DNA of 28,029 nucleotides, from the NCBI GenBank assembly GCA_963725415.1, contig CAVRZY010000107.1:1-28029 (forward strand), written 5' to 3'. The notes beneath the pieces are model-generated. The model did no database searches, was not told the origin of the DNA, and was given only the letters and a program-made list of their open reading frames with translations. A program made the position numbers and the translations under genes. Below, in pieces: positions 1-10,723 of this stretch. How positions within the stretch are numbered: the stretch's first letter is position 1; each line of letters begins with the position of its first letter. This DNA is from CAVRZY01 sp963725415. Lineage in GTDB: Bacteria > Acidobacteriota > Terriglobia > Bryobacterales > Bryobacteraceae.

Positions 1-1202
1 GGATTCTCGTGCGCCCGCTCGCGGTAGCTTCCCTTCACGGCCGTCCCCAGCGAAACCGCGGACTCGCCGAACCGGTCCCGCAGCCGGTCCGCCGCCGAGA
101 GGGCTTTCTTCCAGCGGTCGCTCTGCTCTTCTTCCAGCAGGCTCATCTGGCCCTGCTGGGCTCGAGCGAGGAAGCCTGCACGCCCAGCAGCCGCACGGCC
201 GCGCCCCGTTCCAGTTCTTCCGGAACAGCGCCACGCGCCTCCTCGAAGCAGCTCGGTGTCAAGTTGGGTGGCGTGGTCCAGCGTGTGCGCGCGGGTGAGG
301 GTCGAGAAATCCTTGTAGCGCAGCTTGAGCTGAACGGTGCGCGCGAACAGGCCGTGCTCGCGCAGGCGGCGGCCCACCATCTCCGAGAGCCTCGCCAGCG
401 TGGCTTCCAGCAGTTCCACGTCCGCGGTGTCCTCGTCGAAGGTGTGCTCGTGGCTGATCGACTTCGGCGCTTCCTCGGCGCCCATCTCGCCGTCGAACCA
501 CGCTCCGGCATCCTCGCCGCGCGCCTTTCCCGCCAGCGCCAGACCCCACTTGCCGAACTGCTCCTCCAGGAACGCCTCGTCCAGCTTCGCCAGGTCGCCC
601 ACCTTGCGGATGCCCAGCGCGTGCAGGCGCCTCTCGGTGACCTTGCCTACCCCGGGGATCTTGCGCACCTCCAGCGGCGCCAGAAACCGCGCCTCCAGCC
701 CCGGCAGCACCCAAAGAATCCCGTTGGGCTTGGCCTGGTCGGAGGCGACCTTGGCCACCATGCGCGAACTCGCGATCCCGATCGAACAATTCAGGCCGCG
801 TTCTGTTCTTGATGGCCTGCGTGCAGCGCATGCGCCGCCTGCGAGCGGCGGGCCCAGCAGCCGCTCGGTGCCCGTCATGTCCAGGTAGGCTTCGTCAATC
901 GAAGCCATCTCCACTCGGGGCGAGAACTCGTTCAGAATCTCGAAGACCTTCTCCGAATACTCCCGGTAGCGCTGCGGATGGCCGTCCAGAAAGATGGCGT
1001 GCGGGCAGCGCTGGTAGGCGGTGCGCAGCGGCAGGGCCGAGTGTACGCCGAACTTGCGGGCCTCGTAGGAAGCCGCCGAGACCACCCCGCGCTGGTTCGG
1101 CTGCCCGCCCACCACCACCGGCTTCCCCTTCAGCGACGGATCGAACAGCTCTTCCACCGACACGAAGAAGGCGTCCATGTCCAGATGGAAGATGGTCTTC
1201 AT
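1..1202 (-). CDS. dinB: DNA polymerase IV (Y-family), 3' end cut by window, frameshifted
   Basis: This is an error-prone translesion polymerase that copies past damaged template bases in the cytoplasm. Read from the ATG at 1202, the product opens MKTIFHLDMDAFFVSVE, the family's first metal-binding motif. It then shows SIDEAYLDMTG with the catalytic Asp-Glu, CSIGIASSRMVAKVASD, and a helix-hairpin-helix stretch IPGVGKVTERRL. The little-finger domain follows (SISHEHTFDEDT, TVQLKLRYKDFSTLTR). The tail reads through KGSYRERAHENP at the window edge, so only a few residues are missing. The frame is broken: three apparent extra bases near 800-850 that together restore frame, one near 250 and one near 150. 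Its ATG overlaps the prmC stop by four bases (ATGA), so the two are translationally coupled. Identity is secure; whether the breaks are real is doubtful, since the coding sense is intact on both sides. Confidence 0.9.
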   Translation of the reverse strand, partial: MKTIFHLDMDAFFVSVEELFDPSLKGKPVVVGGQPNQRGVVSAASYEARKFGVHSALPLRTAYQRCPHAIFLDGHPQRYREYSEKVFEILNEFSPRVEMASIDEAYLDMTGTERLLGPPLAGGACAARRPSRTERGLNCSIGIASSRMVAKVASDQAKPNGILWVLPGLEARFLAPLEVRKIPGVGKVTERRLHALGIRKVGDLAKLDEAFLEEQFGKWGLALAGKARGEDAGAWFDGEMGAEEAPKSISHEHTFDEDTADVELLEATLARLSEMVGRRLREHGLFARTVQLKLRYKDFSTLTRAHTLDHATQLDTELLRGGAWRCSGRTGTGRGRAAAGRAGFLARAQQGQMSLLEEEQSDRWKKALSAADRLRDRFGESAVSLGTAVKGSYRERAHEN

Positions 1203-1987
1203 GGGCCGAGCCTCGCCGCCAGCACGCGCTCGAATGCCCGCCAGGTCCGGCACGATCCGCACCTCTGCCCAGCCCGCCCCCAGCATCCGCCGCACCGGGT
1301 CCACGGTCTTGAACCCCAGTTCAACGATCAGCCACCCGCCGGGCCGCAGCACGCGCCCGGCATCGGCCACCAGCCGCCGGTACATGTCCAGCCCGGCTGG
1401 GCCCGGCAAACAGCGCCACGCGCGGCTCGTAGTCCCGAATCTCCCGTTGCAGGCCCGCCTCCTCTTCTAGCGGAACATAGGGAGGGTTTGACACCACCAG
1501 ATCGAGCCTGCCGTTGCCGATGGCCGCAGTCGCGTCGCAGGCCAGAAACCGCACCTGCGCCCCCAGCCGCCGTGCGTTCTCGGCCGCCACCGCCAGAGCC
1601 GCCACCGAGATGTCGGTCGCCCACACGGGTCTTCCCAGCTCCAGGCTCAGTGTCACTGCGATGGCCCCCGAGCCGCACCCCACGTCCAGAATCGTACCGC
1701 CCCCGGTCACCGCCAGCGCCGTCTCCACCACGTGCTCGGTCTCCGGGCGCGGGATCAGCACGTCCGGCGTGACCCAGAAACTCGCGCCCGTAGAACTCCT
1801 GCCGCCAGGTGATGTACTGCGTGGGTTTGCCCTCCAGCCGCTCGTCGATGTATCGGCTGTAGTCGCAACCAGGCGAGTTCGCTCAGCTCTTCTTCGGGAT
1901 GGCTGTAGAGGTAGGCGCGCTGGCAGTGCAGCGCGTGGCACAGCAGCACTTCCGCGGTCAGGCGCGGGACCGCAACCGCTGCCCTCC

Positions 1988-3119
<1,132 letters not shown>

Positions 3120-3133
3120 GTGCGGAGAATGAC

Positions 3134-4117
3134 TCAGGCAATGACGAGATGGCCCGCCCTGGGCTTGCTCCAGCGCCATCGCGCCCTCCAGTGCGTGGAT
3201 GGCCACCGCGATCTGGTCGATCGGACAGGCGGCTGCGTCGTGATGCGCTGCAGCCATAGGCCCGGAGCGGTCAGCGCCGCCAGCAAGCCCCCGCGGCGCT
3301 TGGCCGCAAAACGGATCAGCTCGTAGCTCAGGCCCGCTATCAGCGGCAGCAGCGCCACCCGCCCCACCAGCCGCATGCCGAACCCCTCGAACGGCAGCAG
3401 CGTGTACAACACGATGGACACCAGCATCACCACCAGCAGGAAGCTGGTGCCGCAGCGCGGGTGCAGCGTCGAGAACCTCCGGGCGTTCTCCACCGTAATG
3501 GGCAGCCCCGATTCGAAGTTGAACACCACCCGGTGCTCGGCGCCGTGGTACTCGAACACCCGCCGGATGTCGTTCCACAGCGAGATCAGATACAGGAAAC
3601 CCACGAAGATTGCCATGCGGATCACACCATCGGTGAGATTGAACGCGATCCGTCCCTGAACCACCGGTAGCCACTTCCCTAATGCGGTGGTCAGATACAG
3701 CGGCACAAACTTGTACAGGAAAATGAAAAACGCCAGCGAGATCGCCAGATTCAGCGCCAGCATCCAGGAGGTGATCTCTTTGCGCGCCTGGCCCTTACCC
3801 TCCACCTCCTCCAGCGAGGCGTTGGCCGAAAAGCGCAATGCCTTGATCCCCAGACTCAGGGCCTGCCCCAGCGCCCCTACCCCGCGCAGTACTGGAAAGC
3901 GAAACGCCGGATACTTCTCGGACACCTTGGCCAGCGGCTTTTCGTCGGTGACGATTTCCCCGGACGGCTTGCGCACGGCCACGCAGTAGCTGTGTGGCGT
4001 CCGCATCATCACGCCTTCGATCACCGCCTGGCCGCCGATGAGCGTCTCCTCGTCGCTCCCCAGCCCAGGCAGCGATTCGAGGTGCGCAAACAGATGAAAA
4101 TACTCGCGGAACGACAA
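3134..4117 (-). CDS. DUF1385 (YqhQ-like) membrane protein
   Basis: This is a multi-pass inner membrane protein of the DUF1385/YqhQ family, whose biochemical role is not established. Diagnostic motifs are present in order: LIGGQAVIEGVMMR (residues about 26-39), FEYHGAEHRVVFNFE, and LHPRCGTSFLLVVM. Hydrophobic segments lie around LNLAISLAFFIFLYKF, IRMAIFVGFLYLISLW, LLVVMLVSIVLYTLL and GRVALLPLIAGLSYEL. The start is a TTG at 4117 with AGGAG eleven bases upstream (4133-4129), and no better start lies between it and the first family motif. Near 3225 and 3165 the reading frame seems to slip and return: in the prfA frame the segment reads DQIAVAIHALEGAMALEQ, as expected for the C-terminus. The stop at 3134 still fits. 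It is the first gene of the operon with prfA, prmC and dinB; linkage of DUF1385 genes with prfA/prmC is known in other bacteria. Confidence 0.85.
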   Translation of the reverse strand: MSFREYFHLFAHLESLPGLGSDEETLIGGQAVIEGVMMRTPHSYCVAVRKPSGEIVTDEKPLAKVSEKYPAFRFPVLRGVGALGQALSLGIKALRFSANASLEEVEGKGQARKEITSWMLALNLAISLAFFIFLYKFVPLYLTTALGKWLPVVQGRIAFNLTDGVIRMAIFVGFLYLISLWNDIRRVFEYHGAEHRVVFNFESGLPITVENARRFSTLHPRCGTSFLLVVMLVSIVLYTLLPFEGFGMRLVGRVALLPLIAGLSYELIRFAAKRRGGLLAALTAPGLWLQRITTQPPVRSTRSRWPSTHWRARWRWSKPRAGHLVIA

Positions 4118-4139
4118 GGAAAATAGGACTCCTACCGCC

Positions 4140-4148
4140 AGTATAACA
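4140..4148 (-). promoter_or_regulatory. Possible extended -10 promoter element for the DUF1385-prfA-prmC-dinB operon
   Basis: On the minus strand, bases 4148 to 4140 read TGTTATACT, which is TG-N followed by TATACT, an extended -10 form. Transcription would begin near 4133, right at the AGGAG of the DUF1385 gene, giving a leader of only about 16 bases. There is no recognisable -35 box, which extended -10 promoters can lack. The evidence is pattern only. Confidence 0.35.
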
Positions 4149-4175
4149 GGAAGCGGCTAGCAGCTAGCGGCTTCC
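4149..4175. repeat. Near-perfect palindrome between divergent genes
   Basis: The left arm GGAAGCGGCTAGC (4149-4161) and right arm GCTAGCGGCTTCC (4163-4175) pair at 12 of 13 positions around a single central A. It sits in the only gap between the divergent DUF1385 and ispG genes, directly beside the putative minus-strand -10 element. It could be an operator, a small hairpin or a copy of a dispersed repeat; the window holds no second copy. Confidence 0.6.
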
Positions 4176-4202
4176 GTTACAATGAATCTTTCAGGGGCTT
4201 TC

Positions 4203-5430
<1,228 letters not shown>

Positions 5431-5477
5431 CCCAATCGAGGGTCGCTTTCCTCCGTCAAACGTGGCGGCCCTCTGGT

Positions 5478-5507
5478 TTGACACCCGTTTCTTCGGGCAA
5501 GTACACT
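5478..5507 (+). promoter_or_regulatory. Sigma70-type promoter for the DUF507-rbsK-glycosyltransferase operon
   Basis: A perfect -35 box TTGACA (5478-5483) is followed after 18 bases by TACACT (5502-5507), which matches TATAAT at four of six positions. Transcription would start near 5514, about 13 bases before the ATG at 5527. The spacer holds a small CCCG...CGGG inverted repeat. Confidence 0.6.
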
Positions 5508-5526
5508 AACCTAGAGTTGCTGTGGA

Positions 5527-6114
5527 ATGCTACTTGCCAGGGAATTTGTAAGCTACCTCTCCCGTGAGGTGTTGAAGAGACTGTGCCCGCAGACCATTGA
5601 GACAGCGGAACCCCAGGTGGTTTCCGACCTCATCGCCAGCGTCATCACCGCCGAGCTCCAGGTCGAGGACCGCCTCAACGACGAAGTGCGCGAAATCCTC
5701 AGCCAGTACAGCGACTACATGCGCCGCGAAGGCGTCAGCTACCAGGAGATGTTCCGCCGCATCAAGAACACTCTCATCGCCCAGCGCAAGGTGATTCGCG
5801 CCGCAGGCCGCGACACCGGCGACAACATGAAGCTGTCCCGCGACAAAGTCATCGACATGTCCCACAAGATCGTTTCGGCCCTGCGCAAAGCCCGCGAGCT
5901 TCGTCTGAAGAAACCGCCCAACGAAGTTCGTCTCGAGCTGGTGCGGGCCGTCACCGAATTGCTTCATACCGAGGATAAGGTCGATCACGCCGCCCGCCAG
6001 AAAATCCGCTCCCAGAAGCGGGAGATCCCGGAAGGCAGCGAGGAATGGGACCTGCTTCTGAGACGCTACTACGCCGAGGAGTTGAGGAAATTCGGCATCG
6101 ACCTTGCCCGATGA
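5527..6114 (+). CDS. Tandem DUF507 protein
   Basis: This 195-residue, highly charged, mostly helical cytoplasmic protein belongs to the DUF507 family, which has no known function. Usual members have about 90 residues; here two copies are fused. The C-terminal copy starts at Met101 (MKLSRDKVIDMSHKIVSAL) and carries the typical end HAARQKIRSQKREIPEGSEEW and YYAEELRKFGI. The N-terminal copy (LAREFVSYLSREVLKRL, then ITAELQVEDRLNDEVREIL) has the same helix pattern but is diverged and lacks the PEGSxEWD motif. The ATG at 5527 sits 13 bases below the predicted start of transcription. The gene ends in an ATGA overlap with the ribokinase-like gene. The reading frame is clean. DUF507 proteins occur mainly in Acidobacteriota, Aquificae and Deltaproteobacteria-like groups, which helps place the host. 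Confidence 0.82.
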   Translation: MLLAREFVSYLSREVLKRLCPQTIETAEPQVVSDLIASVITAELQVEDRLNDEVREILSQYSDYMRREGVSYQEMFRRIKNTLIAQRKVIRAAGRDTGDNMKLSRDKVIDMSHKIVSALRKARELRLKKPPNEVRLELVRAVTELLHTEDKVDHAARQKIRSQKREIPEGSEEWDLLLRRYYAEELRKFGIDLAR

Positions 6115-7049
6115 ATCCCTGCTTAGTGGTGGTAGGCAGTCTGAACATGGATTTCGTGGTCAGCGTGGACCATCTCCCGGCCCCTGGCGAGACCGTCCTG
6201 GGCCGCGGCTTTCAGATGATTCCGGGGGGCAAAGGGGCCAACCAAGCCTGCGCCGGCGCTCGCCTGGCCAGCCCTCACCTGTCAGTCCGGATGGCCGGCC
6301 GGGTGGGCTACGACTTGTTCGCTGATCACCTCAAGGCCAGCCTCTCGGCCGCCGGGGTGGATGTCACCGCCATCCACGCCACGCGGGCCCAGCCCACCGG
6401 TGTTGCCCTGATCTGGGTGGACCGCTCCGGTCAGAACTCTATCGTGGTCGCTTCCGGCGCCAACCACGAACTGGCGGCCGCGGATGTCGAGTCCCTACGC
6501 CGCCTATTCCAGGGCGCGCGATTCGTTCTGTTCCAACTGGAGACTCCGCTCGAGACGGTGCGCGCCGCCCTGGCGCTGGCCCGTCAGGAAGGGGTCGAGA
6601 CCATCCTCGATCCCGCTCCCGCTGTACCCCTCTCCGGAGACCTGCTGTCCTTGGTTGACATCCTCACTCCCAACGAAACCGAGGCCCTGATCTTGCTGGG
6701 CCGGCCTCCCGCCCGCGTCTCTGTGGCCGACGCTCCAGGGCTGGCTTCCGCCCTGCGCGCTCTCGGCGCCGCCAGGGTGGTCTTGAAGCTGGGCGACCAG
6801 GGCTGCTTCCTCGACGACGGCGCCCAGCAGTTGCACGTGCCAAGCTTTTCGGTTGAAGTGCGCGATTCCACCGCCGCCGGCGATATCTTCAACGCCGGTC
6901 TGGCCGTGGCTCTTGCCGAAGGCCAGCCCATCCAGGAGGCGCTCCGCTTTGCCAGCGCGGCCGCAGCCATCTCCGTGACCCGCTTGGGCGCCCAGGCCTC
7001 CGTGCCGGCCCGCGCCGAGGTCGAGGCCTTCCTCAGTGAGCGAAACTGA
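6111..7049 (+). CDS. rbsK: PfkB-family sugar kinase, probably ribokinase
   Basis: The 312-residue protein is a PfkB-family kinase that transfers phosphate from ATP to a sugar, ribose by best guess. It shows the N-terminal VVGSLNMDFVVSVDHLPAPGE, the sugar-binding PGGKGANQA (residues 38-46), the linker TPNETEA and the anion-hole/catalytic stretch DSTAAGD, in which Asp258 is the expected base. The AAGD form of this motif and GGKGANQA favour ribokinase over fructokinase or adenosine kinase. The ATG at 6111 overlaps the DUF507 stop by four bases and its end overlaps the glycosyltransferase start by 14 bases, so all three genes form one operon. No ribose transporter or rbsD is near, so the substrate cannot be fixed from context. 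Confidence 0.85.
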   Translation: MNPCLVVVGSLNMDFVVSVDHLPAPGETVLGRGFQMIPGGKGANQACAGARLASPHLSVRMAGRVGYDLFADHLKASLSAAGVDVTAIHATRAQPTGVALIWVDRSGQNSIVVASGANHELAAADVESLRRLFQGARFVLFQLETPLETVRAALALARQEGVETILDPAPAVPLSGDLLSLVDILTPNETEALILLGRPPARVSVADAPGLASALRALGAARVVLKLGDQGCFLDDGAQQLHVPSFSVEVRDSTAAGDIFNAGLAVALAEGQPIQEALRFASAAAAISVTRLGAQASVPARAEVEAFLSERN

Positions 7050-7737
7050 CTTCCCCGAACTGGCTGTACTGATCCCCGCCTGGAATGAGCGGGCCAACCT
7101 CGAACTGCTCCTGCCCAGCTTGCAGGAAACCATCCAGGGGCTGGGCGTGCCCTCCGAGATTATCGTGATCGACGGCGGCTCTATCGACGGCACCCGGGAA
7201 ACCGCTCGTCGCCTGGGCGCTCGTGCCATCCTCCAGCAGGAACCCGGCTACGGCGGCGCGCTGCTGGCCGGTTTCGATGCCACCCGCGCCTCCTACCTGG
7301 TCACCATGGATGCCGACCTGTCCCATCCTCCCACCTTCCTCCAGGAATTCTGGCGCCGGCGGGACGAAGCTGACCTGCTCATCGCTTCCCGCTACGTGCC
7401 GGGAGGTCGCGCCGAAATGAGCCGCTTCCGGTATTCCCTGAGCTGGATTCTCAATCAGACTTACCGGCGCCTGCTGTCCCTGCCGGCCCGCGATGTCTCC
7501 AGCGGCTTTCGCCTCTATCACCGCGAGGTCTTGAGCATCCCCAAACCCGTGGCGCGGGATTTCGATTTCCTAGAGGAAGTCTTGATCCGCGTTCACCTCC
7601 AGGGCGGGCGCATCCTCGAGATACCCTTCCACTACAAGCCCCGCGGTGTGGGCCGCTCCCATGTCCGCCTCCTGAAGTTCGGTTGGGCCTATCTGAAGAC
7701 CTTGTTCCGCATGTGGCGGCTGCGGCACGCCGCTTGA
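7036..7737 (+). CDS. Family 2 glycosyltransferase, polyprenol-phosphate mannosyltransferase (DPM1) type
   Basis: This 233-residue GT-A enzyme probably moves a sugar, typically mannose from GDP-mannose, to polyprenyl phosphate at the inner face of the membrane. It has the nucleotide-binding start LAVLIPAWNERANLELLLPSL, IIVIDGGSIDGT, PGYGGALLAGF and the metal-binding MDADLSHPP (Asp92 and Asp94). Later come SRYVPGG, SSGFRLYHREVL and the DPM1-like IPFHYKPRGVGRSHV. There is no hydrophobic C-terminal segment, as in the short DPM1 form. The start is GTG at 7036, inside the end of the kinase gene. It is the last gene of its operon and converges on the Ser/Thr kinase gene 53 bases away, with no clear terminator between them. 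The donor sugar is inferred from family resemblance only. Confidence 0.85.
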   Translation: MSETDFPELAVLIPAWNERANLELLLPSLQETIQGLGVPSEIIVIDGGSIDGTRETARRLGARAILQQEPGYGGALLAGFDATRASYLVTMDADLSHPPTFLQEFWRRRDEADLLIASRYVPGGRAEMSRFRYSLSWILNQTYRRLLSLPARDVSSGFRLYHREVLSIPKPVARDFDFLEEVLIRVHLQGGRILEIPFHYKPRGVGRSHVRLLKFGWAYLKTLFRMWRLRHAA

Positions 7738-7790
7738 CCCAACCCTCCCGCGACCGCTCCCTTTCTCCACCCGTGTAGGCCACGTTTTCA

Positions 7791-10472
7791 CTACCGGCGG
7801 AATAGCCGGGACCAGAAGGAACGCGGAGGTTCCAAGCCGTCGAGGATCCAGGGTTCGAAACGCACGCTCCAGGTAGAAGCCGCCAGGCTCTTCCCGTCCG
7901 GCGAGGGACTCAGACCCGCGCTGTACGTTGCGTAGTACGAGAAGTGCAAAGGTCCGAGGTCGCGCACCCGCCGCTCGGCCCCGGTGGCGACGTCGAAGGC
8001 CGACAGGACGCGGCCTTGCGGGGTCAAGTAGGCGAGGAACAGCGTCGAACCGTCGCGCGACCATCCGCAAGCCGACCCCCAGTCGAGCGCTCCCCTGTAC
8101 AGAACCTTGCTGCGGGCGCCGTCCGGGGAGATCACTCCGAAACCCTCGGAAAGCTGGATGGTGATCCACTTGCCGTCCGGCGACCATCGCGGGAGCCACC
8201 GTCCCGCAGCACTGCGGATGGCGACTGCATCCTGCGGGCGGCCGAGCGGGACTTTCATCAGGGCAGGCGTGTTTGCGCGTGGATTATTGATGAATGCCAG
8301 CCACGCACCATCGGGAGACCACGTGGCACAGTACCCGTCACAGATTCGCAGCGGTGGCCCGCCCGCGACAGGGGAAACCCAGATCGCCCCTTTGGACGTG
8401 TAGGCGATGCGCGTTCCTTCGGGCGAAAATACCGGGCTGACAAACTGGCATTGCCCCGGTTCCGGCGGGAAGTCCCGTTGGGTGACGACCGGCCGCTGCC
8501 AACCCTCCTTGCGGCTGGCCAACCAGATTTCCGGCTCGCCGCGTTGGTTGGTCACAAAAAGAATCTGGTCGGCGACCGGGGACCATGAAGGATACTGTTC
8601 TCTCGCCAGGCCAGACAACAGGGGCAGGATGGGAGAGCCGTCGAGGGGAATGTCGATGGCGTGCTCTTCCTCTTTCAGCATGTGAAAGAGCACCCTTCCC
8701 TCCTGCGAAACCCTCGGCCCCGCGCACTTGAAAGGTCCCGGCGTGATGCGCCGCCAGGTTCCAGTCACGGTGTCGGCGATCCAAAGCGGACCACCGATGT
8801 CACCCTCCTCGGTCATCGAAACGACAAGGTGGCGGTTGTCGCCAAGCCAGTCCGCCGTCGTCTGGAACGAGTGGCGCGGGCCGTTCTCGAAGAGACGCCG
8901 CACGGTGTTCGGCTGCGCTGCCGTTGGAGGCGGCCATTTGAGCAGCCACCACTCCGCGGGTGGGCCCTCCGGAGCCAGCACCAGCAGCAACTTCGAACCG
9001 TCCGGCGAGAAGCGGAGCGGAGCGCGAGTCAGAAACCGGCTGCTCGGCGAACCCGGATAGGGCCGAGGCTCCGTCCCAGGCGGCGAAGACACCCACACCG
9101 ACATCTCGTCGTCTCCAGCTTTCCGCGATCGCACCACCACCAGAGCATTCCCATCCCGAGACGTTGCCGCGCCCTGTATCAGCGGCGAGAACCCCCCGAG
9201 ATCGGACAGGACCCGCTCCGGCTGGCCACCTGCCACCGAGACCGACCACAGCGCGCGGGATCCTTTTTCCGAAGTCAGATAGTAGATCCGTGACCCATCG
9301 GAGGAGAAAAACGGGTGCACCCCTTCCGTGGTCAGCCTCACCGATTCGAACGCGTCGAGTCTCTGGAGACGCACCCCGTCAGAGGAGTACGCAATGCTTT
9401 TTCCGTCCGGCGACCATGCCGGAAAATGCGCGCCCGTCCCGCCGCCTTCCGCGATGCGCCGCGCATGCGTGACAGTGACCACCGGCGAGTACCGGTGCCT
9501 GGTGACATCGATGGCAGGCCCCTCGAACAGCCACGCGCCGACGAGTATGCCTGCGAGCGCCGCAGCTAGCAAGCCGGCCGCGAACAGAATGATTCGACGC
9601 CGCGGTCTCAGGAGCGGTTTCGGCGGCACGATCGCGAGCGAGCTTCCGCTGGCCGAGCGAAGGGCGAAGGCCAGGTCGGACGCGGATTGGAAGCGGTTGC
9701 CGGGTTCTTTTTCCAGGCAGTGCGCGACAATGGCGGCCAGGCCAGGCCCAACGGAGGCGGGCAGCGGCTGCGGATCGTCCTTGACAATGGCGGCCATGGT
9801 TTCCGCCGTGGTGGGCCGGTCGAATGTGCGCCGCCCGGACAGCATCTCGTGCAGCACCAGGCCGAGGCTGAAGATATCGGTACGGTGGTCAGCCGCTTCG
9901 CCGCGCACCTGCTCGGGCGCCATGTAGCCAGGCGTGCCGACGACGGTACCCTCCAGGGTTAGAGTGAGGGTGGCAGTCTGATCAGTTCCGCCGCGCCTCA
10001 ATATCTGCCGGGCAAGACCGAAATCCAGGATCTTGGCGCGACCCTCGCGCGTGACCATGACGTTCTCGGGTTTCAGGTCGCGGTGCGCGATGTCGGCCGC
10101 ATGCGCTACAGAGAGCGCTTCGGCCACCTGCGTGGCGATCTCAACGGCCCGCCGTTGCGGGAGCAGCCCTTCGCCTAACAGCGCGCGCAGGGTGCGACCG
10201 TCAACGAACTCCGATACGATATAACGCACGCCGTCGTGCTCGCCGGTGTCATAAACGGCGGCAATGCCGGAATGGTTGAGAGCGGCCGCCGCGCGCGCTT
10301 CCCGTTCAAACCGGAGCACGCGAGACGCATCGCGACAAAAATCGGCCGGCAGCACCTTGATCGCGACGAACCTTCCCAGAAGCGTGTCCCGAGCTTTCCA
10401 CACCTCGCCCATGCCGCCCTCGCCGAGCTTGTCGAGAACCTGGTAGTGAGAAATGGTCCGCCCGATCATCAC
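7791..10472 (-). CDS. Membrane Ser/Thr protein kinase with TolB/WD40-like sensor domain
   Basis: The 893-residue protein joins a cytoplasmic Hanks-type kinase to an extracytoplasmic beta-propeller. The kinase domain covers residues about 10-275: glycine loop GEGGMGEVWKARD (17-29), Lys39 in AIKVLP, catalytic HRDLKPEN (130-137), DFG (150-152) and GTPGYMAPE (179-187). One transmembrane helix follows at about 294-316. The rest holds repeated TolB/WD40-like blades with the signature W/FSPDG (PAWSPDGKSIAYSSDG, FSPDGSKLLLV, PSWSPVADQILFV, VFSPEGTRIAYT, TWSPDGAWLAFI, RWSPDGKWITI). This architecture is characteristic of Acidobacteriota, which carry many copies. The start is GTG at 10472 or ATG at 10469. 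All kinase residues are present, so it should be active. Ligand and substrates are unknown. Confidence 0.9.
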   Translation of the reverse strand: MMIGRTISHYQVLDKLGEGGMGEVWKARDTLLGRFVAIKVLPADFCRDASRVLRFEREARAAAALNHSGIAAVYDTGEHDGVRYIVSEFVDGRTLRALLGEGLLPQRRAVEIATQVAEALSVAHAADIAHRDLKPENVMVTREGRAKILDFGLARQILRRGGTDQTATLTLTLEGTVVGTPGYMAPEQVRGEAADHRTDIFSLGLVLHEMLSGRRTFDRPTTAETMAAIVKDDPQPLPASVGPGLAAIVAHCLEKEPGNRFQSASDLAFALRSASGSSLAIVPPKPLLRPRRRIILFAAGLLAAALAGILVGAWLFEGPAIDVTRHRYSPVVTVTHARRIAEGGGTGAHFPAWSPDGKSIAYSSDGVRLQRLDAFESVRLTTEGVHPFFSSDGSRIYYLTSEKGSRALWSVSVAGGQPERVLSDLGGFSPLIQGAATSRDGNALVVVRSRKAGDDEMSVWVSSPPGTEPRPYPGSPSSRFLTRAPLRFSPDGSKLLLVLAPEGPPAEWWLLKWPPPTAAQPNTVRRLFENGPRHSFQTTADWLGDNRHLVVSMTEEGDIGGPLWIADTVTGTWRRITPGPFKCAGPRVSQEGRVLFHMLKEEEHAIDIPLDGSPILPLLSGLAREQYPSWSPVADQILFVTNQRGEPEIWLASRKEGWQRPVVTQRDFPPEPGQCQFVSPVFSPEGTRIAYTSKGAIWVSPVAGGPPLRICDGYCATWSPDGAWLAFINNPRANTPALMKVPLGRPQDAVAIRSAAGRWLPRWSPDGKWITIQLSEGFGVISPDGARSKVLYRGALDWGSACGWSRDGSTLFLAYLTPQGRVLSAFDVATGAERRVRDLGPLHFSYYATYSAGLSPSPDGKSLAASTWSVRFEPWILDGLEPPRSFWSRLFRR

Positions 10473-10723
10473 GGTCCACCAGGAGCTTTAGATCCGCTGT
10501 TCTCTGAGTCTACTCCGGGCATCGCACCGTGGCAATCCCCTGCAATCTGGCGTGGTGTTTCCAAAATAGCTTGACACACCCGTGGCAGCGTGAGGCCGCC
10601 CTGGTGGGCGGCAGAACAGGCTGGAAGCCTGTTCCCACTGCGTCGCCTCGGATTCCGGCTGCCTCCGTCCAGACGCTGCCAGCATACGTGAGCGAGTTTA
10701 TGAAATGGACGACTAAGGAACAC
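10473..10723. other. Intergenic region upstream of the Ser/Thr kinase
   Basis: These 251 bases separate two leftward genes. They contain a compact inverted repeat at 10614-10634. A TTGACA at 10571 faces right but has no -10 box at the right distance. I see no gene here. Confidence 0.5.
10614..10634. repeat. Short perfect hairpin repeat
   Basis: GAACAGGCT (10614-10622) and AGCCTGTTC (10626-10634) form a perfect nine-base stem around GGA. The core resembles the AGGCTGGAAGCCT dispersed palindrome that I recall from intergenic DNA of Acidobacteriota and Verrucomicrobia. There is no T run, so a terminator is less likely than a repeat or processing hairpin. Confidence 0.6.
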
